In this document: positions 16,650 to 24,705 of the stretch, piece by piece | How positions within the stretch are numbered: position 1 is the first letter of the stretch | Layout: every line of letters begins with the position of its first letter | NCBI GenBank assembly: GCA_019411365.1 | Contig: DXQT01000031.1 | Span: 1 to 29,061 of the forward strand | DNA: 29,061 nucleotides | DNA from: Roseburia sp. | Lineage (GTDB): Bacteria; Bacillota_A; Clostridia; Lachnospirales; Lachnospiraceae | Direction of reading: 5' to 3' | The notes under the pieces: generated by a model | What the model saw: only the letters and a program-made list of their open reading frames with translations | Databases searched by the model: none | Told to the model about the DNA's origin: nothing | Position numbers and translations under genes: made by a program

Positions 16650-18155
16650 TCACAGGATAATGCAAACCATTCCACCGTTATTATCATTCACGATTTTCTG
16701 CATGGTATCCTGTAATTTCAGCTGGCATTCATCGTCCATCATGGCAATTTTATTCCGGATTCCATCCTCCATAAGCTCCCCTATGGATTTGCCGAAAATA
16801 TTGGTTTTCCAGACGCCCTCCTCGCTCTGCTGTCCCTCCCGGATGTAACGGATCAGGTCATTCGCCTGATCTTCACTTCCCACGATTGGAGCGATTTCCG
16901 TCTCAATATTGGCACGGATCATATGGATGGATGGGGAAACTGCCTTAATTTTTACACCAAACTTGTTTCCATGGTGGATCAGTTCCGGCTCCGCAAGTTC
17001 AATGTCCTTTAACCCCGGATTCACAACACCATATCCTTTCATCTGCACTTCCTCAAAAGCCCCTGCGACTTTCTCATAAGATTCTTTCCTCGCCGCCATC
17101 TCGCGGATCATCGAGATCAGTTCATACTCACCATGGATAGGAACTCCTGCAAGTTCACTCATATTTTCATAGTAATACGGCTCTGCAACCTCCATCTGTA
17201 TTTTCACACAGCCGCAGGCGAGATCCATCTCATCCATTTTAATCTTTGAAATGCAGTCTCCCGGTTCTGACTGCTGCTGGTAAACGTCTTTCGTGCGCTC
17301 CATATGACTTAAAATATCCGATGCCTGTGCAATGATCTCACTTTTTACCGGATGATCAGCGGAGAGCATTTCCGTCCATTTCGGGATAAAAAATTCCACC
17401 CGTTCAATCGGAAATTCATACAGCACACTCTCTAAAATTTTTAAGACATCCTCTCTGCGCAGCTGCTCACAGTTGACCGGCACAGCCGTTGTCTGATATT
17501 TTTTTTCCATCTCCGACGCAAGTTTTATTGTCTCCTGCGCATAAGGTTTTGCCGAATTTAACAGGATCACAAACGGCTTTCCGATATTTTTCAGTTCCTG
17601 AACGGTTCTCTCTTCTGCATTTATGTAATTTTCCCGTGCCAGTTCTCCGATTGTTCCGTCGGTCGTCACTACAATGCCGATCGTCGCATGGTCTCTGATG
17701 ACCTTCTCGGTTCCGATCGATGCTGCCTCCGCAAATGGGATCTCCTGATCTGACCATGGGGTTTTTACCATTCTGCTCCCATTTCCTTCCATATGTCCTA
17801 CTGCCCCATCTGCCAGAAAACCGACACAGTCGACCAGTCTTACACGCAGCTTTAACGGTTCTTCTTCCATCTTGAAAGCAGAAAGCCGGATCTCTGCCGC
17901 CTGCTGCGGAATAAATTTTGGTTCTGTCGTCATAATGGTTTTTCCGGCTGCCGCCTGCGGAAGTTCATCCATGGCTCTCTCTTTCTCCGCTTCCCCATCC
18001 ATAAAAGGAAGTACCATCAACTCCATAAAACGTTTGATGAAGGTGGATTTTCCGGTGCGCACCGGACCTACAACCCCGAGATAAATCTCTCCGTTGGTAC
18101 GGTTTCTGATATCCCTGTAAATGTTATACTCTTTATTTCCGCTATAATTGTCCAT
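16650..18155 (-). CDS. spoIVA: Stage IV sporulation protein A, spore coat ATPase
   Basis: A 501-residue cytoskeletal ATPase of the spore coat basement layer, made in the mother cell. A Walker A loop is at 30-38 (GPVRTGKST), with sensor-like VDCVGFLADGAVGHMEG and MVKTPWS downstream. The middle domain and the C-terminal SpoVM/SpoIVB-side tail end in NNGGMVCIIL, close to the usual SpoIVA C-terminus. The length is near the Bacillus protein. The ribosome binding site GGAGGG lies 8 nt before the ATG, inside the hairpin at 18156-18201. A sigma-E-like promoter at 18182-18210 fits known sigma-E control of spoIVA. Confidence 0.98.
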   Translation of the reverse strand: MDNYSGNKEYNIYRDIRNRTNGEIYLGVVGPVRTGKSTFIKRFMELMVLPFMDGEAEKERAMDELPQAAAGKTIMTTEPKFIPQQAAEIRLSAFKMEEEPLKLRVRLVDCVGFLADGAVGHMEGNGSRMVKTPWSDQEIPFAEAASIGTEKVIRDHATIGIVVTTDGTIGELARENYINAEERTVQELKNIGKPFVILLNSAKPYAQETIKLASEMEKKYQTTAVPVNCEQLRREDVLKILESVLYEFPIERVEFFIPKWTEMLSADHPVKSEIIAQASDILSHMERTKDVYQQQSEPGDCISKIKMDEMDLACGCVKIQMEVAEPYYYENMSELAGVPIHGEYELISMIREMAARKESYEKVAGAFEEVQMKGYGVVNPGLKDIELAEPELIHHGNKFGVKIKAVSPSIHMIRANIETEIAPIVGSEDQANDLIRYIREGQQSEEGVWKTNIFGKSIGELMEDGIRNKIAMMDDECQLKLQDTMQKIVNDNNGGMVCIIL

Positions 18156-18201
18156 AAAAAATTCCCTCCATATGTTATCACATTGTATGAAGGGAATTTT
18201 T
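18156..18201 (-). terminator. Hairpin that terminates upstream transcription and sequesters the spoIVA ribosome binding site
   Basis: Arms 18157-18167 and 18191-18201 are perfectly complementary over 11 bp (AAAAATTCCCT/AGGGAATTTTT), extended after one mismatch by four pairs. On the minus strand the stem ends in six T directly before the spoIVA ATG. The GGAGGG ribosome binding site (18164-18169) lies in the stem. Confidence 0.75.
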
Positions 18202-18210
18202 GTTTTATTC
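18182..18210 (-). promoter_or_regulatory. Sigma-E-type sporulation promoter of spoIVA
   Basis: On the minus strand, GAATAAA (18204-18210) and CATACAAT (18182-18189) are spaced by 14 bp. The -10 matches the sigma-E consensus closely and the -35 at five of seven positions. Transcription would start within the hairpin loop, downstream of its first arm. Confidence 0.7.
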
Positions 18211-18222
18211 GTATTTATTCGA

Positions 18223-19146
18223 TCACCACATCACATGCAGTTTTTTTGGCAGACATTGAAAGTGCATCTCTGTGACATCCCCACAGTACTCTCCGTCTGC
18301 ATGAAGTACCATAGGTGTTTTCAGCTTCAGGTCATATTCCTTGCAGTTTGTCACCTCAAACCCTCTGATCCGCAGATGATTGGCTGTCACAAGCAATGGC
18401 AGGCATAAAAAAGTGCGCCATTTCGGGATTCCCCACGCCATACACACCGAAAGCTTTCCATCCTGCGCATCTGCCCCTGGTGCCATCGGCACACCGCCGC
18501 CCTCTGCCCGGAAATTCATTGCTGCGGCAAAAATCATTTTTTTGCGGTTCTGCTGTCCTTTTCCATCAAAAACCGCTGCGGCATCTGTTGTCTGCATGGT
18601 AAATAGTGACTGTACCGTCAAAAACAGGTAGGTAAGCTTTCCGAGATGCAGCTTATTCAAAGCGTCTTTTACCTTTGACTTCAAAGCCTTCTTGCAGACT
18701 AATGCATCCAGTCCTGCACCGGCACTGATCGCAAATAATCTCGGCTTCTCACAACCGTTCCAGCTCACCTGCCCCAGATCCATCACATAATCTTCCCTGC
18801 AGTTTAAAATATGCCCGATCACCTCTGTAGGCGTTCCCGTGATCCCAAGTCCCCTTGCAAGGTCATTGCCGGAACCGGTCGGGATCACACCAAATCGTAC
18901 CTTCTCAAAATGCGTCATTCCGTTGATGACTTCATTTGCAGTCCCATCACCACCTACCACGACAAGTTGTATGTCATCCGCCCCGCATTCACAGATGTCA
19001 TGTGCCAGTGAAAAGGCATGCCCCTCATATTGGGTGACGTATGATTCGTAAGCAATGTTTTTCTTTTTTAAAACTGCTTCCGCTTCTTTCCAGATCTTTG
19101 CGCCTTTACCGCTTCTGGAATGCTCATTCACTATAAAACATAGCAT
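18223..19146 (-). CDS. Diacylglycerol kinase-family lipid kinase (YegS/DagK type)
   Basis: A 307-residue soluble lipid kinase of the DAGK catalytic superfamily. The nucleotide-binding motif VVVGGDGTANEVING begins around residue 62, and GVIPTGSGNDLARGLGI follows. The N-terminal FIVNEHSRSGKG matches the family's NP-x-SG-type loop. C-terminal features are MNFRAEGGGVPMAPGADAQDG and LHADGEY. It probably phosphorylates diacylglycerol or a similar lipid for phospholipid recycling. The frame is open 19 codons upstream, but the ATG at 19146 starts the family's first strand and follows GGAG. It overlaps the diguanylate cyclase gene by 23 bp, so the two are coupled. Confidence 0.9.
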   Translation of the reverse strand: MLCFIVNEHSRSGKGAKIWKEAEAVLKKKNIAYESYVTQYEGHAFSLAHDICECGADDIQLVVVGGDGTANEVINGMTHFEKVRFGVIPTGSGNDLARGLGITGTPTEVIGHILNCREDYVMDLGQVSWNGCEKPRLFAISAGAGLDALVCKKALKSKVKDALNKLHLGKLTYLFLTVQSLFTMQTTDAAAVFDGKGQQNRKKMIFAAAMNFRAEGGGVPMAPGADAQDGKLSVCMAWGIPKWRTFLCLPLLVTANHLRIRGFEVTNCKEYDLKLKTPMVLHADGEYCGDVTEMHFQCLPKKLHVMW

Positions 19147-20269
19147 ATTCGCGGCTCTCCTTTCCTCTCTTCTTATCCTCATACATCCGTTCATCCGCGT
19201 CATGTACTATTTTTAAGATATCGATTCCGTTTCCCTCCGCTGTACCGGTTGCACTCGAAACCCTGAGACCACCTTCTTCCCTGTGTCTTGCAAGTTTGTC
19301 CCTGACATTCTGGATGATCTGCTCTGCCTCCTGTTTCTCCGGATTTTCGATGAGCATGACAAATTCATCCCCACCGATACGATATGCCTTTTTCCGGCTA
19401 TCTGTCTGTGCATAGATTGCACCGGACATTGTCTCGATCAGTTTATCTCCCATGCCATGTCCCATGCGGTCGTTGATCTCTTTCAGATTATTGATATCCC
19501 ACAAAACCACGGCGACACGCTCCACCATCGTATAGTAATTGGCAAGCATATCTTCATATTTATTCTTATTATAAAGCCTTGTTGCAGAATCGACCTCCTT
19601 GCGGTAGGTAAGTTCCGCAATCCTGTAAGCATCCTCCCGCATGCTGCCAATGGTATGCTGGATGATCATCACGAACACAAATAGGATCAGAAGCTGCGGT
19701 AATATCCCGTAAACTATAATGACCACAACCGGCATCTTTGAAAAAGGGAGCTTCGCAAATCCATCTGCCAGTTCCGCCATGTACCATGTTCTTGTATGAT
19801 TTCCCTGCAGCAGCAGGTTCAGATCACAGATCCCATAATAAAATCCCACGATCATGCTGACCGGCAGCAGAAAAACTTCCAGTGCATATGACAGCCATAA
19901 CACGGATTTCTCTTTATACTGAACTGCCACGATGAGTGGGAACACATACGCCAGAACCATATGGTAACTGAACATAAGGTTCATTGCTGCTGAAATTATG
20001 CAGATGCCGGTCACAAAAAAATTTTTCATGCGCTCATCCGATGGATCTGCTTTAAAAAATAAGATCACAGACGCAATAAAAAAACCTGTGGAAATTGCAT
20101 ACGTCACACTGAACACAATTGCGTTTGCTGTCGGAAAACGTCCAAACGCCAGTCCCCAGACCGCCGTCAAAACAATAAACGCTCCGACCATCTCCCACAG
20201 TGTCTTCTTATTGATCTCGATCTCCTGCTGCGCTAATTCCTCATTATAATGTTCCCCAAAATTAGTCAT
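19124..20269 (-). CDS. Membrane-bound diguanylate cyclase (GGDEF)
   Basis: A 381-residue protein. About residues 25-215 hold five to six hydrophobic helices in MASE-like arrangement (MVGAFIVLTAVWGLAF, IVFSVTYAISTGFFIASVIL, a helix near YHMVLAYVFPLIVAV, WLSYALEVFLLPVSMIVGFY, VVVIIVYGILPQLLILFVFV). The C-terminal GGDEF domain has DSATRLYNKNKYEDML, DINNLKEINDRMGHGMGDKLI and an intact GGDEF (299-303), so it should make c-di-GMP from GTP. No RxxD inhibitory site is seen five residues upstream. No c-di-GMP effector is visible nearby. The leader at 20287-20358 carries a hairpin and direct repeats. It is first in a unit with the lipid kinase gene. Confidence 0.95.
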   Translation of the reverse strand: MTNFGEHYNEELAQQEIEINKKTLWEMVGAFIVLTAVWGLAFGRFPTANAIVFSVTYAISTGFFIASVILFFKADPSDERMKNFFVTGICIISAAMNLMFSYHMVLAYVFPLIVAVQYKEKSVLWLSYALEVFLLPVSMIVGFYYGICDLNLLLQGNHTRTWYMAELADGFAKLPFSKMPVVVIIVYGILPQLLILFVFVMIIQHTIGSMREDAYRIAELTYRKEVDSATRLYNKNKYEDMLANYYTMVERVAVVLWDINNLKEINDRMGHGMGDKLIETMSGAIYAQTDSRKKAYRIGGDEFVMLIENPEKQEAEQIIQNVRDKLARHREEGGLRVSSATGTAEGNGIDILKIVHDADERMYEDKKRGKESREYAMFYSE

Positions 20270-20286
20270 CTTCTGTCCCTCATACT

Positions 20287-20358
20287 CCTGTAATTATCCC
20301 ACGCCTGTAATTATCAGGTACTTCTGATCCTTTTCTGTCCAACGATAAGTACCCTGAT
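20287..20358 (-). promoter_or_regulatory. Leader hairpin and 12-bp direct repeats before the diguanylate cyclase gene
   Basis: Minus-strand leader: arms 20347-20358 and 20313-20323 form an 11-bp stem with one bulged G around a 23-nt loop. Close to the start codon, a 12-bp sequence (CCTGTAATTATC on the plus strand) occurs twice at 20287-20298 and 20304-20315, 17 bp apart. It does not match the c-di-GMP riboswitch classes I know. A repressor site or a structured leader is possible. Confidence 0.4.
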
Positions 20359-20454
20359 ACCATAATCTCCACTACATATAGCAAAGTATATCACAAAACG
20401 TTATATTTCTGTGAACTTTTTTTATATTTTTCTGTTTTTTAACATTTTATAGAG

Positions 20455-22242
20455 TTATCGTGGAATACTATTTGCCGTACACAGTGCTCCCCAGCCTAAC
20501 ACCGGATTCGGGTAAACTGTAAAACCCGGCAGTTTGCGCGCCCCACGGATCAGGTAAGCTTTCATTTTTTCCCCGTAAAGATAGGCATCGTTGCCGTTTA
20601 CAATGCCCCACTGCATCAAAAGTGCTGCACTTCCGGTCACAAACGGTGTCGCCATGGATGTTCCGGTACGCACCTGATAGCCGCCGCCCGGTGCGCAGGA
20701 CATGATCTCCACCCCCGGAGCCACAAGATCGGGCTTTACCTGATTGGTTGCCCTCGTATAACCTCTCCCGGAAAATGCAGCTGCCTGGTCAAATCTCGCA
20801 TCGTATGCCCCGACAGTGATCACTTTCGTCGCTGTAGAGGGAATCGTGAGAGTTGTCTCCTCCACCGGATTTAAAAATCCCGTTCCGCTGTTTAACACAT
20901 TTCCTGCCGGAAGCCACATGTCAAACGCGCCGTCTGTGATCCGGATGGGAGTGAGCCTGATCTTCCAGATTCCATCGTCAATGTAACTGCCCACTGGGAT
21001 AAAATCCAGATAAATTTCCTGGTAGGGATTGTACGGACTTGGTTCTCCATAATACACCAGAAGGTTTGTTTCTCCTAACTTAAATCTCTGGGTTCCCTGT
21101 ATCCGCTGCAATGGTCCGATCGCAGTTCCGCCCGGATGGATCACAGAGACACCGATCTCATCCACATAATTTTTCCAGATCTGCAAATTTAAGGATGCCT
21201 CATACGCGCTCACCGCGATCTCAACCTCCTGCTCCTCATTCAGCGTCAGTTTTCCCGCTGTATGGACTGCTGCACTCCCTTCATTGCCACTGCCGATCAC
21301 AATAGACGTTTTCCAGTAATTCGCCATGTCATCCAGATAGGTCTCTATCAGTGAATTCCCGGAATGAGAACCGTAATTATTGCCAAAGCTTAGGTTTAAT
21401 GCAATTGGTTTTCCATACTGCCTTGCTCTCGCAATACAGAAATCCACAGCACTCATCAGTTCCGTTGTTTTCGGAAACGAAGTCTCTCTCGGCACACCAA
21501 GTTTCACAACGATCAGTTCACTCTCATATGCCACGCCACGGTACCGCCCATTGGAAGCCCTGCCATTTCCTGCCGCAATGCCTGCAACATGCGTACCATG
21601 CCCGGATGCATCCCTGCTCGGGCAGATTGCGTACCGCTCCTGCTCACTCTCCTGCCTTAACGCCAGATTAATCGTCTCACGCTCGTAGACTGTGTCAAGC
21701 GTCTGATCCCACAGCACAGCAATTCTTGTCGTTCCGTCACTGTTGCAAAAATCCGGATGCGCATAGTCAATTCCGGAGTCAATGACTGCCACAAGCACCT
21801 CTTTTCCTGTCAGATTACTTGTCGGACTTGTACCCTGCCCGGTCTGCAGCGGATTGATGCAGGAACTTCTTTTTCCGTTTTCCACTGCAAAAAAAAGTCG
21901 TTTTGGTTTCTCCATATATTCAATTTCAGGCATGGATGCGACAAGCTCTACCAACGGCTGCGGAATCCTTAAAATAGCATATTCATTTGTGAGGTTATAA
22001 ATTCCAATCTGAGCCTGTTCCTCCGGGAAACGCTCCGACAGCTTCTGCCGCAGTTCCTCTGTCGTTCCAAAAAATTTTACGATCACCTCCCAGCTATCAT
22101 CTGCAACATCATATCCTACATCCAGATTCAGGGACTTTTCCCGTTCCTCCCGCGTGGCATCCAATGCCAGATTTAGTATATTTTCTATCTTTCCACAGTT
22201 TTCCTTCATGCGCTTTTCCGTTTTTTTCTCTATTCTATGCAT
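20455..22242 (-). CDS. Subtilisin-like S8 serine protease, Csp (germination protease)-like
   Basis: A 595-residue S8 family protease with an intact triad: Asp155 (VAVIDSGID), His215 (GHGTHVAG) and Ser529 (GTSMATPF). No signal peptide. The first ~135 residues form a prodomain (ENILNLALDATREER, YDVADDSWEVIVKFFGTTEELRQ) and a long jelly-roll-like insert lies at about 330-450. This layout fits the clostridial Csp proteases, which in spores activate the cortex lytic enzyme SleC. Unlike the CspC/CspA pseudoproteases of C. difficile, the catalytic residues are kept. The ATG follows AAGGGG. It is divergent from asnB with a 64-bp gap. A role in germination is inferred from family; a vegetative intracellular subtilase is the alternative. 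Confidence 0.85.
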   Translation of the reverse strand: MHRIEKKTEKRMKENCGKIENILNLALDATREEREKSLNLDVGYDVADDSWEVIVKFFGTTEELRQKLSERFPEEQAQIGIYNLTNEYAILRIPQPLVELVASMPEIEYMEKPKRLFFAVENGKRSSCINPLQTGQGTSPTSNLTGKEVLVAVIDSGIDYAHPDFCNSDGTTRIAVLWDQTLDTVYERETINLALRQESEQERYAICPSRDASGHGTHVAGIAAGNGRASNGRYRGVAYESELIVVKLGVPRETSFPKTTELMSAVDFCIARARQYGKPIALNLSFGNNYGSHSGNSLIETYLDDMANYWKTSIVIGSGNEGSAAVHTAGKLTLNEEQEVEIAVSAYEASLNLQIWKNYVDEIGVSVIHPGGTAIGPLQRIQGTQRFKLGETNLLVYYGEPSPYNPYQEIYLDFIPVGSYIDDGIWKIRLTPIRITDGAFDMWLPAGNVLNSGTGFLNPVEETTLTIPSTATKVITVGAYDARFDQAAAFSGRGYTRATNQVKPDLVAPGVEIMSCAPGGGYQVRTGTSMATPFVTGSAALLMQWGIVNGNDAYLYGEKMKAYLIRGARKLPGFTVYPNPVLGWGALCTANSIPR

Positions 22243-22306
22243 GAATCCATCCCCTTAGCATAAACTAAACCAAAATAGAATGCGATCAGAATGTAAGGAA
22301 AAATAT

Positions 22307-24154
22307 ATGTGTGGAATTGCAGGTTTTTATAACGCCAAAGGAAATTATCAACAACAGAAAGAAAAATGGGCATCTGTGCTGACTTCCATGCACGAATGTC
22401 TTGCGCACCGTGGAAATGATGAGTCCGGGATCTATCTGTCAGATATGGCCGGTCTCTCCCACGCGCGCTTAAGTATCCGCGACATTGTCACCGGGAAACA
22501 GCCGATTATACGCCAAAAGAACGGAAAGGAATACGCGATTGTATACAATGGCGAATTATATAACACCGGGGAACTCGCCCGTGACCTGCGGCAGTCCGGC
22601 TATGAATTTTCGACGACTACGGACACCGAAGTCATTCTTTATGCCTATATGCAGTACGGCGCCAGTTTTGTCCGGAAACTGAATGGAATTTTTGCCTTTG
22701 CCATCTGGGATGACAGCAAAAAACAACTTCTCTTATACCGTGACCGCGTAGGAATCAAACCGCTTTTTTACTCGTTTGTATCCGGACAGCTCCTGTTTGC
22801 CTCTGAGCCAAAGGCACTTTTTTGTTTTCCGGGATTCACTCCGAGGGTTTCTATGGATGGCATGCGCGAAGTTCTCGCGATCGGACCTGCCCGGACCATG
22901 GGAAATGGAATTTTTGATGATGTAAACGAAGTGCTTCCCGGACATTATCTCATTTTTTCTAAAAATACGATGTCCGATCACACTTACTGGGATCTGTTCC
23001 GCGCCCCGCATACCGATTCCTATGAACAGACAGTGGAAACTGTCTCTTTTCTTCTACGCGATTCCGTGACCAGACAGATGGTATCCGATGTTCCGGTGTG
23101 CACGTTTTTGTCCGGCGGCATTGACTCAAGCATTGTCACCGCGATTGCCTGCCGTTACATGGAAAAACACGGTGAAACCTTAAATACTTTTTCCTTTGAT
23201 TTTAAGGACAATGACATTTATTTTAAATCCAACGCCTTTCAACCGGAGCGTGATCTTCCTTATGTCAGGATCATGTTAGATCACTATCACACAAACCACA
23301 CGTATCTGGAATGCGATGAAAACACGCTCTTTTCCGCACTCAGAGATGCCGTCGACGCAAAGGATTTTCCGGGTATGACAGACGTGGACTCCTCACTGCT
23401 CTACTTCTGTTCCCTTGTAAAAAAACACAATAAGGTCGCACTGACCGGTGAATGTGCCGATGAGATTTTCGGCGGATATCCGTGGTTTTACCGGGAAGAT
23501 CTTTTATCCAGAGATGGCTTTCCGTGGTCCGCGGATATGTCTGTGCGAACGCTGTTTCTTAAAGACTCCTTCATAAAAGATCTCGATCTTGCCGCCTACT
23601 CCCACGACCGTTACCAGACTTCTTTAAACCAGGCACCACACCTTTCAGACGAGACGGAAACCGAGCGGAAACGCTATAATATCGCTTATCTGAACATCAA
23701 ATGGTTTATGCAGACACTGCTCGACCGCATGGACCGCACAAGCATGTACTCCGGTCTGGAAGCCCGTGTTCCATTTGCCGACCACCGCATCATCGAGTAT
23801 GTGTTTAATGTTCCGTGGGAAATGAAATACCAGAACGGTGTCGAGAAAGCACTGCTCCGTGACGCATGTAAAGACCTGCTTCCAGAGGAGCTTTTGCACC
23901 GGAAAAAGAGCCCTTACCCGAAAACCTATCATCCCGGCTATGAGAAACTTCTGATTGCAGAAATGCAGCACATCCTTGACCAGCCGGATGCACCGGTCAA
24001 GACCTTCATCGACACAAAAAAACTCGAAACCTTCCTAGAGGCACCGACCGAATACGGAAAGCCGTGGTTTGGACAGCTGATGGCAGGTCCGCAGCTGCTC
24101 GCCTACTTCATCCAGATCAACTACTGGATGCAGAAATACCACCTGAATCTGTAA
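22307..24154 (+). CDS. asnB: Asparagine synthetase (glutamine-hydrolysing)
   Basis: A 615-residue AsnB-type enzyme that makes asparagine from aspartate, ATP and glutamine. The start was set at ATG 22307 so that Cys2 (MCGIAGF) is the free nucleophile of the class II glutaminase domain; AAGGA lies 7 nt upstream. Glutaminase features are LAHRGNDESGIY, LSIRDIVTGKQP and YNGELYN. The synthetase domain has the ATP pyrophosphatase loop FLSGGIDSS (Ser269 region), LTGECADEIFGGYPWFY and MDRTSMYSGLEARVPFADH. Complete, with no frameshift. It is convergent with spoIIP, and the 551-bp gap after it holds a large inverted repeat. The synthetase subgroup might use another acceptor, but asparagine is the likeliest. 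Confidence 0.95.
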   Translation: MCGIAGFYNAKGNYQQQKEKWASVLTSMHECLAHRGNDESGIYLSDMAGLSHARLSIRDIVTGKQPIIRQKNGKEYAIVYNGELYNTGELARDLRQSGYEFSTTTDTEVILYAYMQYGASFVRKLNGIFAFAIWDDSKKQLLLYRDRVGIKPLFYSFVSGQLLFASEPKALFCFPGFTPRVSMDGMREVLAIGPARTMGNGIFDDVNEVLPGHYLIFSKNTMSDHTYWDLFRAPHTDSYEQTVETVSFLLRDSVTRQMVSDVPVCTFLSGGIDSSIVTAIACRYMEKHGETLNTFSFDFKDNDIYFKSNAFQPERDLPYVRIMLDHYHTNHTYLECDENTLFSALRDAVDAKDFPGMTDVDSSLLYFCSLVKKHNKVALTGECADEIFGGYPWFYREDLLSRDGFPWSADMSVRTLFLKDSFIKDLDLAAYSHDRYQTSLNQAPHLSDETETERKRYNIAYLNIKWFMQTLLDRMDRTSMYSGLEARVPFADHRIIEYVFNVPWEMKYQNGVEKALLRDACKDLLPEELLHRKKSPYPKTYHPGYEKLLIAEMQHILDQPDAPVKTFIDTKKLETFLEAPTEYGKPWFGQLMAGPQLLAYFIQINYWMQKYHLNL

Positions 24155-24178
24155 TTTCCGGATGGGTGGAAGCGCAGC

Positions 24179-24692
24179 CCCGGCTGTCCGGTCTGGCAGT
24201 CTGCCGGGTTATATCATTTATGTATGCATGGAAAGGAAGCGGGGCGCAGAATGAAACTTGTTCAAATTGCTTATTTATCAATATTTCCTTTTTGACTGCT
24301 CTCATTGTTTATATTCATTCAGCAATGGACAGTCCGCACAATATGTCCGTTTCATGACACACACTCGTCTTAGGTTTCTCGTGTGTGCGTTACATGCCAG
24401 AAGATCAGCAGAGAAGCAGGGCAAAAATCACCCGGTTTTCCTTTTGATTTTTGCCCTGCAATAAACGATGCTGATTCTGGCATTTACGCACACTAGAGAA
24501 AGCTAACGAGTGTGTGTCTGAAACGGACATATTGCGTGGACTGTTCATTGATGAATGTACATAAACCAGCAGTCAAAAAAGAAACATTGATAAATCTACG
24601 CAATTTTTCACGAAAGTTTCATTCTGCGCCCCGCTTCCTTTCCATCATCTCAGTTACGAAAATCCGGCAGACTGCCAGACCGGACAGCCGGG
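24179..24692. repeat. 514-bp foldback element (long imperfect inverted repeat)
   Basis: The whole gap between convergent asnB and spoIIP folds on itself. The ends, 24179-24207 and 24664-24692, are perfectly complementary over 29 bp. A second perfect block of 31 bp pairs 24228-24258 with 24615-24645. Further shorter matches continue to a central perfect 14-bp hairpin, 24416-24429 with 24446-24459, with a 16-nt loop. Each arm is about 240 bp and by eye roughly three quarters or more of positions match. No transposase and no clear target duplication flank it. Open frames inside (with RQTARPDSR in both arms) are by-products of the repeat. It could be a MITE-like element, a family of structured repeats, or a giant two-way terminator. 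Confidence 0.85.
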
Positions 24693-24705
24693 ACAACGTT
24701 TTTAT

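Noticed and set aside
24179..24692. Insertion sequence or retron
   Set aside because: No transposase or reverse transcriptase gene and no clear target-site duplication at the borders.
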